From: Planotetraspora kaengkrachanensis
GTDB lineage: Bacteria; Actinomycetota; Actinomycetes; Streptosporangiales; Streptosporangiaceae
Assembly (NCBI RefSeq): GCF_016862895.1
Contig: NZ_BONV01000044.1
Coordinates: forward strand, 43,334-107,333
DNA: 64,000 nucleotides
Direction: 5' to 3'
Both the position numbers and the translations under genes were made by a program. The notes beneath the pieces are model-generated. The model worked only from the letters and a program-made list of their open reading frames with translations. It ran no database searches and was not told where the DNA came from. Numbering within the stretch: the first letter of the stretch is position 1; the number at the start of each line of letters is the position of its first letter. Of this stretch, positions 56,290-64,000 are shown piece after piece.

Positions 56290-56304
56290 GCTGCCCTGTC
56301 TGGT

Positions 56305-56360
56305 CGATGCCGTTCGTGGTCCGCAATGACGCCCCTATTGCCAGATCACAAACGGCATCG
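56305..56360. repeat. Large imperfect stem-loop at the point where the arrays meet
   Basis: Arms 56305-56321 and 56344-56360 pair at 15 of 17 positions. Inside them GCAAT (56323-56327) pairs with ATTGC (56337-56341), leaving a 9-nt loop. It lies in the middle between the two convergent arrays. Confidence 0.75.
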
Positions 56361-56561
56361 CCGCAGTTGGGAGGGCGTTTCTTCGAAAGTGTGCATGATC
56401 ACGATCGTAGAAAGGGCAGGTGGCGGCGGATCCCTGCGAGCCTGTGCATGATCACGAATGGAGAGGGGGCAGGTGGCGGGCGGTCCTCGCGAAGGTGTGC
56501 ATGATCACCACCCGGGTTTGGGCAGCCAGGGCCCGCTTTCTCCGAATGCGTGCATGATCAC
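56349..56561 (-). repeat. Right 53-bp array, five units, sense to the CGNR gene
   Basis: On the minus strand, GTGATCATGCAC heads start at 56561, 56508, 56455 and 56402, again exactly 53 bp apart; a degenerate fifth (GTGATCTGG) starts at 56349. YTCG at 16-19 and CTGC at 37-40 recur as in the left array. The first unit supplies the stop codon of the CGNR-protein gene. Confidence 0.95.
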
Positions 56562-57193
56562 GCGGGAGGGTGGGGGTGGCGGGCTTGGCGGGCGCGGTAG
56601 GCGGTCGCCTTGGCTCGGTTCTGGCAGGACAGGTCGCAGAACCGCCGGGAGGCGTTGCGGCTGACGTCGTAGAAGACGCGATCGCACGCGTTGGCCGAGC
56701 AGCGGCCGAGCCTGGCCGTACGATCGGCGCCGATGATCATCGCGATGCTGGTGGCCATGTCGGCGATGTAGGAGTCCACCGGACCCTGGCCGACGGCGTG
56801 GAAGGCGAGGACCAGCGGCTGCCCCGGCCGTGCGTGCAGGTTCGGCATCGCGTGGTGCGCGGCGAGCAGGTCGTTCAGCACGTCCGCCGCGGCTTGGACG
56901 TCACCGTCCACGCACGCGTCGACGGCCACGCGCAGGCGGCGTACGGCGGCGGTCAGCACCTCGGCTCCGTCGGGTCCGAAGGGGGCCGTGTGCAGGGACT
57001 CGTCCGCGGCCAGCGCTTCCTCGATGATCGCCAGCTGGCCGGCGCCCGAGCGCGGCGGTTCGGCGGGCTGGCCGTGCACGCGCTCGCTCGTGAGGTCGTT
57101 GACGAGGCGGAGGGCGAGCCCGGCGAACCCGGCCACGTAACTATCAAAAGTTTGTTGACTAGTGATTCCGTGGGACTTTATCGTCACTGCCAT
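56558..57193 (-). CDS. CGNR zinc-finger protein
   Basis: A 211-residue protein of the ABATE/CGNR family. The N-terminal half (YVAGFAGLALRLVNDLTSERV) is the stress-response-associated ABATE domain. The C-terminal zinc finger is RLGRCSANACDRVFYDVSRN then RRFCDLSCQNRAKATAYRAR, with four cysteines. Members are presumed DNA-binding regulators. ATG 57193 is used; ATG 57202 is an alternative. It is divergent from the small membrane-protein gene, so it may regulate that gene. Its 3' end runs into the right repeat array. Confidence 0.85.
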   Translation of the reverse strand: MAVTIKSHGITSQQTFDSYVAGFAGLALRLVNDLTSERVHGQPAEPPRSGAGQLAIIEEALAADESLHTAPFGPDGAEVLTAAVRRLRVAVDACVDGDVQAAADVLNDLLAAHHAMPNLHARPGQPLVLAFHAVGQGPVDSYIADMATSIAMIIGADRTARLGRCSANACDRVFYDVSRNASRRFCDLSCQNRAKATAYRARQARHPHPPA

Positions 57194-57227
57194 ATCGTAC
57201 ATAGATAGTGATTTAGGGAGCCCCCCA

Positions 57228-57644
57228 ATGGCCGTTGTCCCGCTGAGCGACGCCAGCCGCGTCGTAGCAGGCCTCCTTTTCCTGACGATCGTGACCATCG
57301 AGTTCGGCGGCTGGTTCATGACCAAGATCGTCCGTGGTGATGTGCCGATGACCGACTTCCAGAAGTCGTTCGCCCGCGCCGGGCACGCCCACGCCGGCGT
57401 CCTGGTCACGCTGGGCCTGGTCTGCCAGGTGCTGGCCGACGCGACCACGCTCACCGGCGCGGCGGGCTGGGTCGCGCGCCTGGGCGTCCCTGTGGCGGCG
57501 GCTCTGATGTCCGGCGGGTTCTTCGCGTCGTCGGCCGGCCGGGGGATCACCGCGCCCAACCGCTTCATCGCGATCCTGTGGCTGGGCGCCGCCTCGCTGG
57601 CCGCAGGGGTGATCGCCCTGGGCGTCGGCCTGCTCACCGCCTGA
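57228..57644 (+). CDS. Uncharacterised four-helix membrane protein
   Basis: A 138-residue integral membrane protein with four predicted helices (starting near residues 10, 48, 80 and 110). Histidines lie at the start of the second helix (FARAGHAHAGVLVTLGLVCQ), which could bind haem or metal. ATG 57228 follows AGGGAG at 7-nt spacing. It sits between a CGNR regulator and the flavohaemoprotein/NsrR genes, so a role in nitric-oxide or respiratory stress is plausible but unproven. I do not recognise the family. Confidence 0.75.
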   Translation: MAVVPLSDASRVVAGLLFLTIVTIEFGGWFMTKIVRGDVPMTDFQKSFARAGHAHAGVLVTLGLVCQVLADATTLTGAAGWVARLGVPVAAALMSGGFFASSAGRGITAPNRFIAILWLGAASLAAGVIALGVGLLTA

Positions 57645-57664
57645 GCCCCGTATCGGCCTAACGG

Positions 57665-58846
57665 TCAGTCCTGCCCCAGCCACAGGTCGGGGCCGAAGAC
57701 CTCGTAGTGGACGGCGGATGCCGGCACGCCGCGCGCGAGCAACTGGGAGCGGACGCTGCGCATGTACGGCAACGGCCCGCAGAGGTAGGCGGTCAGCCCA
57801 CCGGGCAACTCGACTCCCGACAGGTCGACGTAGCCGGAGTTGGGCGCCGGACGGCAGGCGCAGTGGCCCGGGTCCTCGTACCACCGGTGAAGACGGGCGG
57901 CCGGCAGCCCGTCGACCAGTCGGACGAGTTCCTCCCGGTGTGCGTGGTCGGCCGGTGAGCGGTCGGCGTGGATGACCGTGACCTGGCGAGTGGAACGGGT
58001 GGCGGCGAGATGCTCGACCATCGAAAGGATCGGGGTCGCGCCGATGCCGGCCGAGGCCAGCAGCAGTGGGGTGTCGCCGCCCGGCATGGTCACGTCTCCC
58101 GCCGGGGCGGAGACCGTCAGCACGTCGCCGGGCCGCACGGTGGCGTGCAGCCAGTTGGACACCTCCCCGTCGGGGGTCTCCCCGCCGTGTACGCGTTTGA
58201 CCGTGATGCGCCAGTCGTCCCGCCCCGGGGCGCTCGACAGGCTGTACTGCCTGATCTGCCGGGCGCCGTCGGGCAGGACGACCGCGACGCTGACGTACTG
58301 ACCGGGTTCGAAGGTCAGCGGGACCTGCGGCCGCAGGGTCAGGGAGACGGCGTCGGCGGTCTCGCTGCGCCGGGCCACGACCGTGGCCCGCAGCCAGCCC
58401 GTCGTGGACTCGCGGCGCAGGCGGGCCTCGATGGCGATCAGCGCGTTCGCCATCAGCCAGTAGACCTCGTCCCAGGCTTGGATCACCTCCGGGGTCGCGG
58501 CCTCGCCGAGCACGTCCGCGATCGCGGCGAAAAGGTACTTGTGCACTACTTCGTATTGCTCGGTGACGACGCCGACCGAGACGTGCTTGTGGGCGATCCT
58601 GGCGAGCAGGGCGTCGGGCCGCTCGTCGGGACGGTGCACCAGGACGGACGCGAATGCGGCGATCGACCCGGCGAGGGCGCTGCGTTGCCGGCCGTTGGCC
58701 TGGTTCCCCCGGTTGAACAGCTCGCGCAGCAGTTCGGGATGCTCCGCGAACATCGTGTCGTAGAAGCGCGCGCTGATCTCCTCGATGGCCTCGCCGACGG
58801 CCGGCAGGGTGGCGCGGACGGTGCCGGCCGCTTGCGGTGACAACAT
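57665..58846 (-). CDS. hmp: Flavohaemoprotein (nitric oxide dioxygenase)
   Basis: A 393-residue three-domain protein. The globin domain (residues 1-140) has the family motifs FYDTMFAEHPELLRELFNRGNQ and the proximal His in IAHKHVSVGVVTEQYEVVHKYLF. The FAD-binding domain carries RQYSLSSAPG, and the NAD domain LLLASAGIGATPILSMVEHL with the ending YEVFGPDLW. It converts nitric oxide to nitrate with oxygen and NADH. A GGGGGAA site precedes the ATG. The Rrf2 gene just upstream is the likely regulator. Confidence 0.93.
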   Translation of the reverse strand: MLSPQAAGTVRATLPAVGEAIEEISARFYDTMFAEHPELLRELFNRGNQANGRQRSALAGSIAAFASVLVHRPDERPDALLARIAHKHVSVGVVTEQYEVVHKYLFAAIADVLGEAATPEVIQAWDEVYWLMANALIAIEARLRRESTTGWLRATVVARRSETADAVSLTLRPQVPLTFEPGQYVSVAVVLPDGARQIRQYSLSSAPGRDDWRITVKRVHGGETPDGEVSNWLHATVRPGDVLTVSAPAGDVTMPGGDTPLLLASAGIGATPILSMVEHLAATRSTRQVTVIHADRSPADHAHREELVRLVDGLPAARLHRWYEDPGHCACRPAPNSGYVDLSGVELPGGLTAYLCGPLPYMRSVRSQLLARGVPASAVHYEVFGPDLWLGQD

Positions 58847-58920
58847 GTGGTTCCCCCAAATTAGTAACTGATCTTCATATTTAAGACCGCGAATCGACGA
58901 GCACGTCCACGATCAGCGGG

Positions 58921-59349
58921 TCATCCGAGGCTCAGCAGGACCGGCCCGGTCGGAGAGGTGACGAGGTCGCCGACGGTCAGCGGGTCGAGCGCCGCGTAGA
59001 AGGCCTGTTGCGCGTCACGCAGCGCGCCGCGCAGGCGGCAGGCCGCCCGCAGCGGGCACGGAGGGTCGCCCTCGCACGCGACGACCTCCTCCTCGCCTTC
59101 CAGTTCACGGACCAGCCAGCCGAGCGACGCCGCGCGGCCGAACCCGGTCACCTGCAGTCCGCCCCCGCGCCCTCGGTGGGCCTCCAGCACCCCGAGGTGC
59201 TGGAGGCGTGCGACCACCTTGGCGGTGTGGGTGTAGGGGATCGCCATCGCGTCCGCCACCTGCTGGGTGGTGAGCGTCGTCCCCTGCTCCGCGGCCGCCA
59301 GGCGCATGGTGACGCGCAGGGCCATGTCGGTGAACTTCGTCAGTCGCAC
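58921..59349 (-). CDS. nsrR: NsrR-like Rrf2-family nitric-oxide-sensing repressor
   Basis: A 142-residue regulator starting at GTG 59349. The N-terminal winged helix (LTTQQVADAMAIPYTHTAKVVARLQHLGVLEAHRGRGGGLQV) is typical of NsrR. Three cysteines in CEGDPPCPLRAACRLR are placed as the ligands of its iron-sulphur cluster, which reacts with nitric oxide. It lies 74 nt upstream of hmp on the same strand. A 23-bp dyad upstream (AACTGG-N11-CCAATT) may be its own operator. Confidence 0.88.
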   Translation of the reverse strand: MRLTKFTDMALRVTMRLAAAEQGTTLTTQQVADAMAIPYTHTAKVVARLQHLGVLEAHRGRGGGLQVTGFGRAASLGWLVRELEGEEEVVACEGDPPCPLRAACRLRGALRDAQQAFYAALDPLTVGDLVTSPTGPVLLSLG

Positions 59350-59364
59350 CGTTCGACCGTATCA

Positions 59365-59385
59365 AACTGGCATTTGGGCTACCAA

Positions 59386-59387
<2 letters not shown>
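59365..59387. promoter_or_regulatory. Candidate NsrR operator
   Basis: AACTGG (59365-59370) and CCAATT (59382-59387) form a 23-bp dyad just upstream of nsrR, with the AA...TT ends expected of NsrR sites in Streptomyces. It overlaps the last codons of thiC. A clear equivalent upstream of hmp was not found. Confidence 0.4.
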
Positions 59388-61221
<1,834 letters not shown>

Positions 61222-61302
61222 TTACCGTAACCCGGCCCTGGAAAGAGATCAAGGGACGAGCGGACACCCGGCCGCCCACCACTCAGGGCTGAGCCGACGG
61301 CG

Positions 61303-62085
61303 TCAGGAGAAGCGCTCGATCGTGACGGGGATCAGCCCCTCGTAGCGCATCGCCGTGGTCAGCTGACGGAGTAGCGGCCGTACCGCGGCGTCGGACGGGC
61401 CGGCCAGGCAGGCGGTCAGGTCGAGGCACCACGCCACACCGGGACCGATCCGGCGAAGATCCCAGCTGAACAGGTCGCCGGCCACGCTCAGCCGGGCCGT
61501 GCCGGCCACGCGCGCCCGCGGATCCGCGAAATCGCCCGGCGGCGTCATCCGCCAGCCCGCCAGCAGGTGTGCCAGTCCTTCGCCGGCCAGTTCCCCGGCG
61601 AACAGGACGCGATAGAGGCGCCTGTCGTGGAATCCGTCGGGAACGTCGGGCGAGCCGAGCAGCAGGGGAGGCTCGCCCAGTGGTTCACGGTCGCGGAACA
61701 GCGACCGCAACTCCGTCTCGCTGGGCAGTTCACCCCCGCCGAGGCGCCGGTAGACGGCCTCGGCGTCGCGGCGGGGGACTGCGGCGACGCGGCGGCGGAG
61801 ATCCGGCTCCCCGCGCATGCCCCGGCTGAAGGCCGCCGAACTCCACCACTGGCCGTCCGCGGCGGTCCATCCGGCGCAGTCCAGGCCGATCGCCGTGTGA
61901 TCGCCGCCGAGGACGAACTCCTCGACCACGATTCCGTCCGCGGGCGTGCCATCGTCCCGGCGTTCCGGGAGCACCAGGTAGTAGTCCAGCGCGCCGGCGA
62001 CGGCGGCCGCCGCGGGCGGGCGCATCTCGATGGACATCGGCCGCATCCCCTGTTCCGAACCCTCGAACGCCGTGACGCCGAGCAT
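61303..62085 (-). CDS. Hypothetical protein, 260 residues
   Basis: A soluble protein with no signal peptide. Recognisable but unassigned segments are AAAVAGALDYYLVLPERRDD, WWSSAAFSRGM, GGGELPSETELRSLFRD and the C-terminal LRQLTTAMRYEGLIPVTIE. Codon use fits the host. ATG 62085 (MLGVTAFEGS) is tentatively used; starts at MRPMSIE are equally possible. It is divergent from the DGPF/sigma pair. Function unknown. Confidence 0.7.
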   Translation of the reverse strand: MLGVTAFEGSEQGMRPMSIEMRPPAAAAVAGALDYYLVLPERRDDGTPADGIVVEEFVLGGDHTAIGLDCAGWTAADGQWWSSAAFSRGMRGEPDLRRRVAAVPRRDAEAVYRRLGGGELPSETELRSLFRDREPLGEPPLLLGSPDVPDGFHDRRLYRVLFAGELAGEGLAHLLAGWRMTPPGDFADPRARVAGTARLSVAGDLFSWDLRRIGPGVAWCLDLTACLAGPSDAAVRPLLRQLTTAMRYEGLIPVTIERFS

Positions 62086-62277
62086 TGTCGACCTCTGCCC
62101 ACCGGGTGTCCACCGGACGGGCGTCTTTGGAGGAATCGGGGCCGGCTTGGCAGCATGTTCCGGGTAATCCTGAATCTCCGGCGGGACCGTGTCCGGTGTC
62201 GCCGGGTGGCTTCGACGTCTCTGGTGAACGGCGCCCGCGCAGGCGCCCGTGGACCGTCCATGGACAAAGGAGAGACC

Positions 62278-62694
62278 GTGAAGTACATGATCTTGAGTTA
62301 CGCCTCGCAGCAGGACTACGACAACATGGCGGGCAAGGACGCGGGAACGCCGGCGTGGTCCCCCGCGGACTTCGCGGCGATGGGCGCCTTCATGGAGTCG
62401 TTCAACAAGGAGCTCGAGGAGTCGGGCGAACTCGTCGAGACGCGTGGCCTGGAGGCCCCGGTCCACACCCGGAGGATCGGGTCGGGGAACGGCGTCCCGG
62501 TCGTGACGGACGGTCCGTACGCGGAGACCCAGGAGGTCCTGGCCGGCTACTGGATCGTGGAGTGCGACAGCTTCGACCGGGCCACCGAGATCGCCGCACG
62601 GCTGGGCGAGTGCCCCGCGCCTGAGCACGTCGCCGCGAGGGCCTACGCGGACATCCGCCCGATCCAGGAGGCGCGGACGGAGCCGGAGTACTGA
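62278..62694 (+). CDS. DGPF/YCII-domain protein
   Basis: A 138-residue protein: VKYMILSYASQQDYDNMAGK, then SGELVETRGLEAPVHTRRIG, VPVVTDGPYAETQEVLAGYW and APEHVAARAYADIRPI. This is the DGPF (YCII-related) family, here with DGPY. Such proteins are the usual partners of ECF42 sigma factors. GTG 62278 has AAAGGAGA upstream. Its stop TGA overlaps the CTG proposed as the sigma start, so the pair is coupled. Enzymatic activity is unknown. Confidence 0.88.
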   Translation: MKYMILSYASQQDYDNMAGKDAGTPAWSPADFAAMGAFMESFNKELEESGELVETRGLEAPVHTRRIGSGNGVPVVTDGPYAETQEVLAGYWIVECDSFDRATEIAARLGECPAPEHVAARAYADIRPIQEARTEPEY

Positions 62695-63935
62695 CGGGAT
62701 CCGAGTCCGAGGACCTGCTGCGCCGGCTGGCGCCGCAGGTCCTCGGCGCGCTCGTGCGGCGTTACGGCAGGTTCGACACGGCGGAGGACGCGGTCCAGGA
62801 GGCGCTCGTCGCGGCCGCCACGCAGTGGCCTGAGGAGGGCGTTCCGGACAACCCCCTGGGGTGGCTGATCACGGTCGCGTCGCGCAGGCTGACCGACCTG
62901 CTGCGGGGTGAGGAGGCACGCCGGCGGCGTGAGGACACCGTCGCCCGATGGGCGCTCCCAGGCGAACGGACGGCGCCCGCCGCGGACCGCCCGCCGGCGG
63001 AGACCGACGACACGCTGATCCTGCTGTTCATGTGCTGTCACCCCGCGCTGTCTCCCGCGTCGCAGATCGCGCTCACCCTGCGCGCGGTGGGCGGGCTGAC
63101 CACCAGGGAGATCGCCCGGGCCTTCCTCGTGCCCGAGGACACCATGACCCGGCGCATCACCCGTGCCAAGCAGCGGGTCAAGGACAGCGGCGTCCCCTTC
63201 CGCATGCCCCGCGGCGCGGAGCGCGCCGAACGGCTCGGCGCGGTGCTCCACGTGCTCTACCTGATCTTCAACGAGGGGTACGCCAGCACGTCGGGCCCGA
63301 CCCTGTACCGCGGTGAGCTGTCGGCGGAGGCGATCCAGCTCGCCCGCATGGTCCACCGGCTGCTGCCCGGCGACGGCGAGGTCGCGGGGCTGCTCGCGCT
63401 CATGCTGCTCACCGACGCGCGCCGGCCCGCGCGTACCGGTCCGGACGGCGAGCTGGTCCCGATGGCGGAGCAGGATCGCGGCCTCTGGGACGCCGGCCGC
63501 ATCGCCGAGGGCGTCGCGCTCATCACCGAGGCGCTGCCGCGCGGGGTCCCGGGCCCCTATCAGCTCCAGGCGGCGATCGCCGCGGTCCACGATGAGGCGC
63601 AGGACGCCGAGTCGACGGACTGGCCGCAGATCACGGCGCTGTACGAGCTGCTGATGCGGATCTCCGACAATCCCGTGGTGCGGTTGAACCACGCCGTCGC
63701 CGTGGCCATGTCCCGCGGCCCGAAGGAGGGACTCCACCTTCTCGGGGAGCTCGCGGCCGACGAGCGGGTCGCGGAAGATCACCGGCTGCACGCGGTCCGG
63801 GCGCATCTGCTCGAGATGTCCGGTGACCTCGTCGCGGCCCGGGAGGCGTACGGAGCGGCGGCACGGCGGGCGCCCGGCCTCCCGCAACAGCGCTATCTGA
63901 ACTCGCGCGCCGCCCGCCTGGCCGACGGTTCGTGA
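62691..63935 (+). CDS. ECF sigma factor with C-terminal TPR-like extension (ECF42 type), probable CTG start
   Basis: A 414-residue sigma factor. Region 2 starts LRRLAPQVLGALVRRYGRFD and continues TAEDAVQEALVAAATQW; region 4 is SPASQIALTLRAVGGLTTREIARAFLVPEDTMTRRITRAKQRV. A long helical C-terminal domain with TPR-like repeats (YLIFNEGYASTSGPTLYRGEL onward) is the ECF42 hallmark. Family members start at the equivalent of TGSESEDLLRRL, and the only codon there is CTG 62691, overlapping the upstream stop. The first conventional codon, GTG 62754, would cut into region 2. The C-terminal extension controls activity in place of an anti-sigma factor. Confidence 0.85.
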   Translation: MTGSESEDLLRRLAPQVLGALVRRYGRFDTAEDAVQEALVAAATQWPEEGVPDNPLGWLITVASRRLTDLLRGEEARRRREDTVARWALPGERTAPAADRPPAETDDTLILLFMCCHPALSPASQIALTLRAVGGLTTREIARAFLVPEDTMTRRITRAKQRVKDSGVPFRMPRGAERAERLGAVLHVLYLIFNEGYASTSGPTLYRGELSAEAIQLARMVHRLLPGDGEVAGLLALMLLTDARRPARTGPDGELVPMAEQDRGLWDAGRIAEGVALITEALPRGVPGPYQLQAAIAAVHDEAQDAESTDWPQITALYELLMRISDNPVVRLNHAVAVAMSRGPKEGLHLLGELAADERVAEDHRLHAVRAHLLEMSGDLVAAREAYGAAARRAPGLPQQRYLNSRAARLADGS

Positions 63936-63938
63936 CCG

Positions 63939-63959
63939 GCGGGCCGTGGACCGGCCCGC
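63939..63959 (+). terminator. Hairpin after the sigma factor gene
   Basis: Perfect 8-bp arms GCGGGCCG (63939-63946) and CGGCCCGC (63952-63959) around a 5-nt loop lie a few bases after the sigma stop. No U-tract follows. Confidence 0.5.
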
Positions 63960-64000
63960 TCCGCCGTGCCCGCACTCTCGCTCGGGGATTCGACGAGGGG

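Noticed and set aside
55962..56561. CRISPR array
   Set aside because: The spacing is regular, but the conserved block is only about 12 bp, the intervening DNA is itself homologous between units and keeps YTCG and CTGC in register, and no cas genes are nearby.

Overview
The window is high-GC DNA with dense genes, many GTG starts, several leaderless promoters, a 1-deoxyxylulose phosphate pathway enzyme and abundant TetR/MarR/GntR/XRE regulators. This points to a filamentous actinomycete, most likely of the Streptosporangiales. That is an inference from style and gene content, since no rRNA gene or other species marker is present.

Layout. 1-11,120: a near-complete myo-inositol catabolic operon on the minus strand (iolG, iolE, iolC, an aldolase-like gene, iolB, iolD, a second TIM-barrel isomerase, then a sugar ABC transporter whose ATPase runs off the left edge), with a divergent GntR regulator. 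11,200-17,050: two FtsX-like permeases, the second frameshifted by a perfect 28-bp tandem duplication. 17,100-23,500: an XRE regulator, two divergent TetR/target pairs with twin operators, a truncated haemoglobin and a stand-alone dxr whose phosphate-binding Ser is Cys. 23,600-34,700: an ExaC-like aldehyde dehydrogenase with a divergent GAF regulator, and a B12-type diol dehydratase operon (small subunit, fused large-medium subunit, both reactivase subunits, HbpS-like protein). The two loci share a GTTGCA-N5-GTTGCR motif, which suggests one regulon converting diols to acids. 35,700-38,700: a lower-GC island with a dead tyrosine integrase, a decayed pentapeptide-family gene and a secreted collagen-like protein.

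39,100-46,100: two paralogous luciferase-like monooxygenases around a MarR/F420-reductase-like operon with twin palindromic operators; an RclA/RclR-like reactive-chlorine pair; an ArsR-type regulator. 46,150-55,950: a DUF2218-O-methyltransferase fusion, an exo/endonuclease-type phosphatase, a two-component system, a Tat-exported amine oxidase, a GNAT-ThiF gene pair and a secreted phosphoesterase. 55,960-56,561: the most unusual feature. Two convergent arrays, each of five 53-bp units headed by GTGATCATGCAC, fill the gap between two convergent genes, each array in the sense direction of the gene it follows. 56,558-59,350: a CGNR regulator, an uncharacterised four-helix membrane protein, a flavohaemoprotein and an NsrR-like Rrf2 regulator (nitric-oxide module). 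59,386-61,215: thiC under a TPP riboswitch. 62,278-63,935: a DGPF/YCII protein and an ECF42-type sigma factor that seems to start at CTG.

Most genes fall in short operons with ATGA overlaps. The regulators are mostly divergent from their likely targets, and paired operators can be read directly in six of the intergenic gaps.
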